Part shown: positions 1 through 5,710 of the stretch, piece by piece
Layout: each line of letters starts with the position of its first letter
How positions within the stretch are numbered: position 1 is the stretch's first letter
NCBI GenBank assembly: GCA_002311285.1
Contig: DBZU01000007.1
Span: 1-5,710 of the forward strand
From: Dehalococcoidia bacterium UBA1152
GTDB lineage: Bacteria; Chloroflexota; Dehalococcoidia; Lucifugimonadales; UBA2962
Direction: 5' to 3'
DNA: 5,710 bases
The notes under the pieces: generated by a model
Databases searched by the model: none
The model's input: only the letters and a program-made list of their open reading frames with translations
Told to the model about the DNA's origin: nothing
Made by a program: the position numbers and the translations under genes

Positions 1-250
1 ACCCGACATCTAATATGCGAGATTTGTTCGTCAGCTTAAAATGTTCAATCAACTCTTTAGCGACAGGTAACCACCAACCGGGAATATAATGGTATCCACC
101 ATATCCATATCTTCTATTTCCATCCCAATAATCAGAACCATACTGTCGAGCAACTTTCATACAGTGGACTTTGTCATCCTTCATCCTATCCAGATATTCT
201 CTTGACGTCGACTGATGGAGAGAGCTTATGATATTGAGTTGCATACCCAT
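1..250 (-). CDS. Class I SAM-dependent methyltransferase, 5' part only (runs off the left edge)
   Basis: This reading frame is open from an ATG at 250-248 to base 1, giving 83 codons; the rest lies outside the window. A TAA directly precedes the ATG in frame, so the start cannot be further upstream. A second ATG two codons later (244-242) is an alternative, and neither has a good ribosome binding site. The visible part ends in SRILDVG (residues 77-83), the beginning of the glycine-rich SAM-binding motif I. Before it lies a Tyr/Trp/Gly-rich segment (YWDGNRRYGYGGYHYIPG, residues 41-58). I recognise that segment from methyltransferases in polysaccharide clusters, where it precedes the Rossmann domain. 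The likely role is methylation of a sugar or sugar precursor in the cytoplasm, but the substrate is unknown. The gene follows the unknown-function gene after 77 bases. Methyltransferase class is fairly sure; the substrate is inference from context. Confidence 0.82.
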   Translation of the reverse strand, partial: MGMQLNIISSLHQSTSREYLDRMKDDKVHCMKVARQYGSDYWDGNRRYGYGGYHYIPGWWLPVAKELIEHFKLTNKSRILDVG

Positions 251-327
251 TTAAATTGACAACTTTATATACGATTATTTGATCTTCTATTTTTGTCTAT
301 ATTAGATACTCACCTAACTAACCGATC
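251..327 (-). other. AT-rich spacer, possible promoter region for the methyltransferase gene
   Basis: This is the only appreciable intergenic gap in the window; the other junctions are overlaps or at most 15 bases. It is strongly AT-rich. On the minus strand it contains a -10-like TATAAA (269-264) within TATATAAAG, about 14 bases before the ATG at 250. No well-spaced -35 partner is present: TAGACA at 299-294 sits too far away, about 22 bases from the TATATA at 271-266. No GC-rich hairpin followed by a T run is visible, so there is no support for a rho-independent terminator after the upstream gene. The methyltransferase may have its own weak promoter or may be read through from the operon. 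Confidence 0.3.
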
Positions 328-780
328 TTATTTCATGTTTCCCATTGACTCTGCCACTTTTATACTTTTTTTAAGAGCATCAACACCAAGGGTATCAGAC
401 ATTACGTTCTTGACGCACAGTATATTATCGATTCTTGCAACATCCAGGTGACTTGAGAGACTCAGCCCTTCTACTGCAAAATGCATGGACTTACATTTAG
501 TAAGAATTGTGTTATACACTTTCACCCTCAATTGTTTTTCATGATGTAACTGGAACATGCTATAGCATACTATGCCTTCAATATCGTCCAACTGTTCAAG
601 TAGATTTTCAAAAATCATATAGGTATTAGGCATTGCAACTTCTACTGAACTCAATAGAAACCTAAGATTATTTTCTATACAGTAGTTTCTTATTACCAGA
701 TTTTGAACATGCTGTGGCACTCGTTCGCCCAGAAATGGTCTACTACTAATATATCCTCGGTACCCTCGACTCTGAATCAC
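328..780 (-). CDS. Sporadic carbohydrate cluster protein, LIC12192-like family (unknown function)
   Basis: A 150-residue soluble protein with no signal peptide or membrane helix. I recognise it as a member of the small family annotated as 'sporadic carbohydrate cluster protein, LIC12192 family', named from a Leptospira surface-carbohydrate locus. Family-like features are RGYRGYISSR at residues 5-14, PQHVQN at 22-27, a Ser/Glu/Met-rich stretch with MPNTYM at 50-55, and GIVCYSMFQL at 69-78. No catalytic motif of a known enzyme is apparent and the biochemical role is undescribed as far as I know. The start is GTG (780-778), which overlaps the TGA of the oxygenase gene by four bases (GTGA). No Shine-Dalgarno sequence precedes it, so translation probably depends on re-initiation after the oxygenase. 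This coupling suggests the two products are made in fixed ratio and may act together. The family call is fairly secure from motif recall; function is unknown. Confidence 0.8.
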   Translation of the reverse strand: MIQSRGYRGYISSRPFLGERVPQHVQNLVIRNYCIENNLRFLLSSVEVAMPNTYMIFENLLEQLDDIEGIVCYSMFQLHHEKQLRVKVYNTILTKCKSMHFAVEGLSLSSHLDVARIDNILCVKNVMSDTLGVDALKKSIKVAESMGNMK

Positions 781-1601
781 GGTGTAGTTTTCGGATAGCG
801 GTAATTCATTCCGATAAACGATGCCGCACGCAATGTTATCGGCTCAAAATATTCTCCAAGCTTCTTGTCTCCATAAGGAGAAAACACAGATTTAAACCGA
901 CAATTTAGCGACCAACGCGTCTCGCTCTCTTGATTTAACCTGTTCCCATGAGGGAGATTTTGATTGAAGATCAGAGCCTTACCATACTGAATCTGAATCC
1001 AATTTACGTTTGGTTCTATATATAGAAACAATTCCTCACTGCTCTTTTTAGCATGCTGAGAAAATTCTGCACTTAGTTGCTCTGATTTCTCAGGGGGTAA
1101 TATATACATCGACTTCGTACCATAACAATCAACAAGCGGAATCCAGACTACTGCTTCAAATGGCGAGTCTCCACTCCAAACATCAGAGTGTACCGGCAAT
1201 AAAGAACTGTCGTCACCTGGAAGTTGAATACTAAGGTTGATACGAAGCTGCATCGCTAGTTCATTACCAACCAGTGTTTCTAAATATGACCGCACCAATG
1301 TCCAGTAGTGTTTTCTAAACCACTTTTCAGAATTTAGAGATCTAATTAGATGCAATCTAATGTCATTCAGTTCAGTCACGGTTACCGCAGTATGAAAGTC
1401 ATTCAGAAACTCGACATCGTTATTTGCTGACACGCCTAGATAACTTGATGCAATATCGACTACTGTATGACGTATTTCCTTAAGTGAGTCATTAGATTCG
1501 ACATCTACAATCAAGTATCCTTTTTCAATAAACTCACTACTCGATAGAATTTCTTCTTCCGGTAAAAACCCCCAATGTAACTCTTCTTTCTCAGTCAACA
1601 A
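777..1601 (-). CDS. 2-oxoglutarate/Fe(II)-dependent oxygenase of sporadic carbohydrate clusters
   Basis: A 274-residue cytoplasmic protein whose core fits the phytanoyl-CoA-hydroxylase-like 2OG/Fe(II) oxygenase fold. The HxD iron ligands are H138 and D140 (PVHSDVWSGDSPFEA). The distal histidine is H218 (NQNLPHGNR). R229 lies 11 residues later (ETRWSLNCRF) and is the expected 2-oxoglutarate carboxylate ligand. The facial triad is therefore complete and the enzyme is likely active, hydroxylating or otherwise oxidising a sugar or sugar-derived intermediate; the substrate is unknown. It matches the 'sporadic carbohydrate cluster 2OG-Fe(II) oxygenase' group. The start is a TTG at 1601-1599 or the adjacent TTG at 1598-1596, both downstream of AAGGGAG. 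The gene overlaps the end of the transketolase C-terminal gene by 11 or 8 bases, and its TGA overlaps the next gene's GTG. Hydroxylase versus another oxidative outcome cannot be told from the sequence. Confidence 0.85.
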   Translation of the reverse strand: MLTEKEELHWGFLPEEEILSSSEFIEKGYLIVDVESNDSLKEIRHTVVDIASSYLGVSANNDVEFLNDFHTAVTVTELNDIRLHLIRSLNSEKWFRKHYWTLVRSYLETLVGNELAMQLRINLSIQLPGDDSSLLPVHSDVWSGDSPFEAVVWIPLVDCYGTKSMYILPPEKSEQLSAEFSQHAKKSSEELFLYIEPNVNWIQIQYGKALIFNQNLPHGNRLNQESETRWSLNCRFKSVFSPYGDKKLGEYFEPITLRAASFIGMNYRYPKTTP

Positions 1602-2517
1602 GATTCTCCCTTACGACTTGCACTAGAGAACTGGCATCTAGACCCCAAGATGCCAACAAACTTTCCTGAGAACCATACTTATCTGAAAATTCATTTGGTA
1701 TTCCGACACGTCTTAGTTTTGGAGTTGCGGACAAATTACTATCAGATAATACTTCAATTACGATGCTGCCTAACCCTCCCGACAGAACATGTTCTTCTGC
1801 AACTACTACTAACCTAACCCCCTCAATACTCTCCAGTAATTTTGTATCATCAAAGGGCTTTAGAGTATGAACATGTAGTACGCCTGTGGAAATATTGTCT
1901 TGGGTCAACAGATCCGCTGCAGCAATTGCCCGCTGAGTCATGATACCTGTAGTTACGAATAATACTTCGCCAGAACTACGTAAATTTATACTCTTACCAA
2001 TCTCAAATCCATGTTTGTCTTCGCTCACTACGTCATCACCGCCTTTCCCTAATCTGATATAAATTGGACCAGGCCAATCGAGTGTTCGGTTCATTAAGCG
2101 GCTCATTTCATCGGCGTCGCACGGAGCTACGACGGTCATATTCGGAATTACTCGCATAATCGCTATATCTTCAATTGCTTGATGAGTCGGACCGAGGGGC
2201 GCATAGACAACCCCGCCACCGTTGCCAATTAGTCGGACTGGTAAGCGATGAAGTGATAAATCTATGACAATTTGCTCAAAACAACGCCGGGTGAGGAATG
2301 TTGCTATAGTGTTTACATAAGGGATAAACCCCTCTAGGGCTAGGCCGGCAGCCATGCCAATTATATGTTGTTCGGATATACCCTCCATGAACCACCGGTG
2401 AGGCATATCTTGTCTCATATCTTCTAATACACCAGCACCCAAATCTGAACCTATAAACAAGACTCGTTCATCGACTTTCGCCAACTTATAAATCCATTCC
2501 AAACTAGTTTTCCGCAT
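1591..2517 (-). CDS. Transketolase, C-terminal subunit (pyrimidine-binding plus C-terminal domains)
   Basis: A 308-residue protein that forms the second half of a split thiamine-diphosphate transketolase. Residues about 1-165 are the pyrimidine-binding domain. They contain FMEGISEQHIIGMAAGLA (43-60), whose E49 is the glutamate that activates the cofactor aminopyrimidine. They also contain TFLTRRCFEQI (73-83) and GPTHQAIEDIA (109-119), with H112 in the substrate/cofactor region. Residues about 180-308 are the transketolase C-terminal domain, with HTLKPFD (217-223), EEHVLSGGLGS (241-251) and RVGIP (270-274). Together with the upstream gene product it should form the active heteromer that transfers two-carbon ketol units between sugar phosphates in the cytoplasm. 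A dedicated split copy within a carbohydrate cluster suggests a specialised acceptor. Its ATG lies 15 bases after the stop of the N-terminal-half gene, and its end overlaps the oxygenase gene. A closely related split ThDP enzyme, such as a DXS-like synthase, is less likely. Confidence 0.93.
   Translation of the reverse strand: MRKTSLEWIYKLAKVDERVLFIGSDLGAGVLEDMRQDMPHRWFMEGISEQHIIGMAAGLALEGFIPYVNTIATFLTRRCFEQIVIDLSLHRLPVRLIGNGGGVVYAPLGPTHQAIEDIAIMRVIPNMTVVAPCDADEMSRLMNRTLDWPGPIYIRLGKGGDDVVSEDKHGFEIGKSINLRSSGEVLFVTTGIMTQRAIAAADLLTQDNISTGVLHVHTLKPFDDTKLLESIEGVRLVVVAEEHVLSGGLGSIVIEVLSDSNLSATPKLRRVGIPNEFSDKYGSQESLLASWGLDASSLVQVVRENLVD
1606..1612 (-). promoter_or_regulatory. Shine-Dalgarno site for the oxygenase gene, inside the preceding coding region
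   Basis: AAGGGAG on the minus strand is the strongest ribosome binding sequence in the window. It lies within the last codons of the transketolase C-terminal gene. It sits 4 bases before the TTG at 1601-1599 and 7 bases before the TTG at 1598-1596. The spacing favours the second TTG as the true start, though both give nearly the same protein. Confidence 0.65.
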
Positions 2518-2532
2518 GGGTTTCGTGTGCTT

Positions 2533-3330
2533 TCAGTTTAGATCTCTAGTTAGATCTTGTATCTCTGCGCTCGAAAGTCGAGACTTATGGTGCCAATCAG
2601 GGTTTCCGGACGCAATACCGAATCCCTTCCCTTTAACAGTGTGGCATATGACGGTAGACGGTCTTGAATCGTGTAATGGCAAAGCTTCCATCAGAGCCTC
2701 TAATGCAGAAATGTCATGACCATCAACTTCCATCGTTTCAAATCCAAAGCTTTCCCACTTGGATCTTAACGGTTCAAGGTCTAGCACATCAGATATAGGA
2801 CCATACGATTGCATCTTGTTATGGTCTATGAAGACTACCAAGTTCGATAACTGATGTTTGGTAGCAGACATAGCTGCTTCCCACACAGCGCCCTCGTTCA
2901 GTTCCCCATCACCGACTACAACACCAACTCTATAGCTCCTATCACTAATTTTTGCAGCAAGCGCTATTCCAACACCAATAGACAGTCCATGTCCCAGCGA
3001 TCCAGTTGACGCTTCAACCCCTGGAATCCTTATTTCTGGATGACCTCCTAACATTGAGTCACTACGACAAAACGTTTCTAGCTCCTCATGTGATATGAAT
3101 CCTTTATCAGCTAAAACCGTATAGAGCGCCAAACACCCATGTCCTTTACTAAGAATAAATCGGTCTCGACATGGCCATTCCGGATTATCCACATCGAATC
3201 GCAACCATTCGTCATAGACAACTCTCAACAATTCCACTAGGGACCCTGCCGGGCCTATATGTCCACGGCCTCCAGAAACTACCGCCTGAACTATCGCACG
3301 CCTCAGTTGTTTAGATTTTTCGTCTAGCAT
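2533..3330 (-). CDS. Transketolase, N-terminal subunit (ThDP diphosphate-binding domain)
   Basis: A 265-residue protein that covers the diphosphate-binding domain of transketolase, a normal length for split N-terminal subunits. Visible motifs are GHIGPAGS (23-30), FILSKGHGCLALY (58-70), GGHPEI (95-100), STGSLGHGLSIGVGIALA (108-125) and the ThDP/metal-binding GDGELNEG (140-147, D141). N171 follows in FIDHNKMQ, 30 residues after D141 as expected for the GDG...N motif. WHHK (246-249) lies near the C-terminus. All cofactor ligands appear intact. It pairs with the gene 15 bases downstream. I chose the ATG at 3330-3328, 10 bases after the stop of the HAD-kinase gene, because the protein then begins MLDEKSKQLRR as family members do. 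An in-frame TTG at 3372 would add 14 residues and overlap the upstream gene by 32 bases but lacks a ribosome binding site. No clear Shine-Dalgarno precedes the ATG either. Confidence 0.93.
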   Translation of the reverse strand: MLDEKSKQLRRAIVQAVVSGGRGHIGPAGSLVELLRVVYDEWLRFDVDNPEWPCRDRFILSKGHGCLALYTVLADKGFISHEELETFCRSDSMLGGHPEIRIPGVEASTGSLGHGLSIGVGIALAAKISDRSYRVGVVVGDGELNEGAVWEAAMSATKHQLSNLVVFIDHNKMQSYGPISDVLDLEPLRSKWESFGFETMEVDGHDISALEALMEALPLHDSRPSTVICHTVKGKGFGIASGNPDWHHKSRLSSAEIQDLTRDLN

Positions 3331-3340
3331 TAGGACTAGA

Positions 3341-4960
3341 TTAATATGGAAATTCCCTATAGGACCTAGCAATTGTTTCAGCCAAAGTTTTTGACCGACA
3401 CAACTGTTTTTCCAATCGCTCTGAACTTGGACTTACCGTGACATCAGCTGCAGTTGCTCGACGGGCCCAAATATCACGTCTATATTCATTTAATAGTATA
3501 AGACACCAGCACAACGTTAAATATGGCCACATGACTCTAAGCCTAGGCATTATCTCATACCCAAATATTCTTACTGCACCAGTTAACCACTTAGATTTTA
3601 TTTTGTCGGAAAGATTCATTCCAGGGTGCAACAAAAAATCTCCGATCAGCTTTGCCGGGTCATCCCACCCAAAATATTCCCAATCTATAAAAATTACCTT
3701 TCCTGTCTCATTTCGTAGTGCATTATGAAACCCGAAGTCCGACGGACTTAAGGTTCGAGACTCGAGAAGCAACTCCTCGTTATATCGATTCCTAATTGGC
3801 CAACTGACTCTTCCCCATTCCACAATTTCATCAATAATTGGTTTTAGTTCGTTGCATAAGTAGTTTCGAAGTTCGGTATATCCAGATCCATAAGTCACCA
3901 ATGATTTAAATCGATGACTAATTTGCTCCTCCAGAGCTTGGCCAGAGAATGCAGCCGCCGATGCTTTAGGAAATCGTCTCCAGTTTTCTTTTAACCGAAC
4001 GTTATAGAGCTGCTCTACTAAGAACAAGGCCTGGTCAATATCGCCAGCTTTCGGGTTATCTACTATTTCCCCATCTATCCAGTCATATAGACCAACTCCA
4101 AGACTCTGGGTACACCCAATCGGTCGAGGAATATTCTTTAAACCAACGTTATTCAACAACCTTAATCCCTCATACTCTGAGTGCAATCGGTTATGCCCAG
4201 ATTCTTGTACGTAAATTTTTAAAGCTGCGACACGATTACACTTCGTTTTCACCTTGTATATACCAGAGTTTCCTCTCCCCCCAATCCGCTTGATCTCCCG
4301 AAAACTAGTAGAGTCGACTTCACTCGCCAAAGAAGCAACTTCTGATTTCTGCCATAAACCTAAAATATAATGATCAATCTCTAACCAAGAAGTTGCCACC
4401 ACAACATCTGTGAATGTGTTATCTAAATGTGGATCAAATCCAAGCTTATTCGTAATTCTTGGAAACTTAGGTGAGTCATAAATCTTCGGAAGATCGTCGA
4501 TAAACCAGTCGAAATTTTTTCCAGCTATGGCCCGTATCTTTTCTTCTCTTGTTGGAAAGAACGAAACCTCCTTAATCAGTGAGCTCGGATCTCCTGTATA
4601 GATCCCTGTCTTAATAAGGAAAGCAATCGCTGCCTGAGGCAAAGAAGTATGACTCGCATCGAAATGACCGTAATCAGTTTTATGGCTGATGATCTCAACT
4701 GTTATGCCTCTTTGTCGGCACCTCCACAGGAACCTATGTACGCCAGGAAATAGTTTCGCATTCAGCAAACCTCTTCCGTATACCTGGCCTTGTAATTTCT
4801 GCCATTCCTTCTCACCACCAATCTGGTTTCTTATATAAGCCCTTATCTCCGATCTATTTGGTTTAATACATTGGGGAAGCATTCCGAGCTCTTCACCATA
4901 CTGTTTAAAGACCTCGTCATAACAGATTAGCGTGTTATCCAGATCTATACCTATCTTCAT
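3341..4960 (-). CDS. Fusion of HAD-like phosphatase domain and APH/choline-kinase-like phosphotransferase domain
   Basis: A 539-residue two-domain protein. Residues about 1-195 look like a HAD hydrolase. Motif I is IDLDNT (5-10), with D6 as nucleophile and D8 as acid/base; ISHKT (91-95) is a plausible motif II; the acidic pair is in WFIDDLPKI (152-160, D155/D156). Residues about 221-500 look like an aminoglycoside-phosphotransferase/kinase fold. This part has a glycine-rich loop (RIGGRGNSGIY, 225-235), ATP-binding lysine K248 (AALKIY), catalytic loop SPSDFGFHN (405-413, D408, N413) and metal-binding IDWEYF (425-430, D426). A hydrophobic helical stretch near 478-497 probably belongs to the kinase C-lobe rather than a membrane. 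The ATG follows the aminotransferase TGA directly (TGAATG), with a weak GGA a few bases upstream. The protein probably removes and adds phosphate on a sugar or polyol intermediate. Substrates, and whether both domains work on the same molecule, are unknown. Domain calls are confident; the role is inference. Confidence 0.85.
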   Translation of the reverse strand: MKIGIDLDNTLICYDEVFKQYGEELGMLPQCIKPNRSEIRAYIRNQIGGEKEWQKLQGQVYGRGLLNAKLFPGVHRFLWRCRQRGITVEIISHKTDYGHFDASHTSLPQAAIAFLIKTGIYTGDPSSLIKEVSFFPTREEKIRAIAGKNFDWFIDDLPKIYDSPKFPRITNKLGFDPHLDNTFTDVVVATSWLEIDHYILGLWQKSEVASLASEVDSTSFREIKRIGGRGNSGIYKVKTKCNRVAALKIYVQESGHNRLHSEYEGLRLLNNVGLKNIPRPIGCTQSLGVGLYDWIDGEIVDNPKAGDIDQALFLVEQLYNVRLKENWRRFPKASAAAFSGQALEEQISHRFKSLVTYGSGYTELRNYLCNELKPIIDEIVEWGRVSWPIRNRYNEELLLESRTLSPSDFGFHNALRNETGKVIFIDWEYFGWDDPAKLIGDFLLHPGMNLSDKIKSKWLTGAVRIFGYEIMPRLRVMWPYLTLCWCLILLNEYRRDIWARRATAADVTVSPSSERLEKQLCRSKTLAETIARSYREFPY

Positions 4961-5710
4961 TCAGCATCCATAATAATCATTAATCGTAGTGGCAACACGA
5001 TAAATTTCTTCTTCCTCAAGGTTTTGATGAATGGGCAAAGTTAGTATTCTCTTTGCTTGTCTCTCGGTGACCGGGAAATCTCCATGACTATATCCGAGCC
5101 CAATACTAGCTGGCTGCAAATGTATTGGCACTGGATAATGCACGGATGTTTCAATATTTACTGATCTCAAATGTTCTTGCAGCTGATCTCTTCTATCGAC
5201 TTGAATAACAAACGTGTGCCAAGTATTAAACTCTAGTGGAGTGTCGGCTGGATGTAATATTACATCCAGATTTAAAATAGAACGATAAAGTCTAGCGTTT
5301 GCACGTCTACGTTGGACAAGTCCGCTCAAATGTTTCAACCTGTACCGAAGAATTGCTGCTTGGATTTCGTCCATCCGTGATACAAATCCATATTTCCCGA
5401 CAGTATCACGATCAATTAACCCGTGATTCCTTAACTGCCTAATGCTTTCCGCAATGTCCTTGTCACTTGTAGTAACGAATCCTCCATCTCCACACGCGTT
5501 CAAATTCTTTAGTGGATGAGTCGAGAAACAACCTACTGTTCCCCATGACCCACTCGGCCGACCGTCATAACAAGAACTCGCCGCTTGTGCAGCATCCTCA
5601 ATAATTAGAATGTCGTGTTTATTAGAGATTTCAAGGATGGCATCCATTCTAGCCATACGTCCCGTAAGATGAACTGGCATTATGGCTTTCGTTTTATTTG
5701 TAATTGATGC
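4961..5710 (-). CDS. DegT/DnrJ/EryC1/StrS-family PLP sugar aminotransferase, C-terminal part (5' end outside window)
   Basis: The frame is open to the right edge. The 10 codons before the first internal Met (5680) read ASITNKTKAI and lead into MPVHLTGR, a family-conserved segment, so that Met is not the start. About 249 residues are visible; family members are usually near 370-400, so roughly 120-150 N-terminal residues are missing. Numbering from the window edge, IIEDAAQA (36-43) carries D39, the expected PLP pyridine-nitrogen ligand. FSTHPLKNLNACGDGG (62-77) holds Schiff-base lysine K68. RNHG and SRMDEIQAAILR follow, and HYPVPIHLQPA lies near the C-terminus. The enzyme likely transfers an amino group from glutamate to a keto-sugar, usually nucleotide-linked. 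Where the family usually has Asn-x-Arg, this protein has V110-S-R. The gene abuts the HAD-kinase gene. Aminotransfer is the likely reaction; the product is unknown. Confidence 0.93.
   Translation of the reverse strand, partial: ASITNKTKAIMPVHLTGRMARMDAILEISNKHDILIIEDAAQAASSCYDGRPSGSWGTVGCFSTHPLKNLNACGDGGFVTTSDKDIAESIRQLRNHGLIDRDTVGKYGFVSRMDEIQAAILRYRLKHLSGLVQRRRANARLYRSILNLDVILHPADTPLEFNTWHTFVIQVDRRDQLQEHLRSVNIETSVHYPVPIHLQPASIGLGYSHGDFPVTERQAKRILTLPIHQNLEEEEIYRVATTINDYYGC

Noticed and set aside
256..261. Perfect TTGACA (-35 consensus) on the plus strand
   Set aside because: There is no -10 hexamer at 16-18 bases, and it would read into the antisense of the operon with no plus-strand gene downstream.
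2516..2719. A 67-codon plus-strand open frame
   Set aside because: It lies antisense to the well-supported transketolase N-terminal gene, has no family-like motifs and is explained as a shadow of the real coding frame.
3331..3372. Upstream TTG (3372) as start of the transketolase N-terminal gene
   Set aside because: It would add 14 residues that do not look like the family, needs a 32-base overlap with the HAD-kinase gene and has no ribosome binding site. The ATG at 3330 fits the family N-terminus.
3470..3540. Hydrophobic segment near residues 478-497 of the HAD-kinase protein as a membrane helix
   Set aside because: It is short and interrupted by polar and charged residues. It lies where the helical C-lobe of APH-like kinases is expected, so a soluble protein is more likely.
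3438..3728. A 96-codon plus-strand open frame
   Set aside because: It is antisense to the kinase domain, which has clear catalytic motifs in exactly this stretch (SDFGFHN and IDWE). No recognisable protein motif is seen on the plus strand.
5678..5680. ATG at 5680 as start of the aminotransferase
   Set aside because: The frame stays open to the window edge and the 10 preceding codons continue the conserved family sequence, so this Met is internal and the gene is truncated by the window.

Overview
The window is a compact, single-direction gene cluster. All seven genes lie on the minus strand, so transcription runs from the right edge (5710) to the left edge (1). Both end genes are cut by the window edges. 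No RNA gene, insertion sequence, CRISPR array or long repeat is visible. Base composition is moderately AT-rich by eye. Start codons are mixed (ATG, GTG, TTG), and clear Shine-Dalgarno sequences are mostly absent. This fits a bacterium, and the gene content fits a surface-carbohydrate (O-antigen or capsule type) biosynthesis island. The host cannot be named from the sequence. Similar gene sets are known from scattered lineages, including Leptospira.

In order of transcription: (1) 5710-4961, the 3' two thirds of a DegT/DnrJ/EryC1-family PLP sugar aminotransferase; (2) 4960-3341, a two-domain protein with an N-terminal HAD phosphatase-like domain and a C-terminal aminoglycoside-phosphotransferase/choline-kinase-like domain; (3) 3330-2533 and (4) 2517-1591, the N- and C-terminal halves of a split thiamine-diphosphate transketolase; (5) 1601-777, a 2-oxoglutarate/Fe(II) oxygenase of the type found in 'sporadic carbohydrate clusters'; (6) 780-328, a 150-residue protein of unknown function resembling the LIC12192-type sporadic carbohydrate cluster family; (7) 250-1, the first 83 codons of a class I SAM methyltransferase.

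Genes 1 to 6 are packed with gaps of 0 to 15 bases or short overlaps, which argues for one transcript and translational coupling. The only real spacer is 77 bases before the methyltransferase. The window holds no glycosyltransferase, nucleotidyltransferase or membrane protein. It therefore looks like the precursor-making module of a larger locus: two-carbon ketol transfer, transamination, dephosphorylation/phosphorylation, oxidation and methylation of an unusual sugar or sugar-like unit. The exact product cannot be deduced. The most novel elements are the HAD-kinase fusion and the tightly coupled oxygenase/unknown-protein pair next to a split transketolase.
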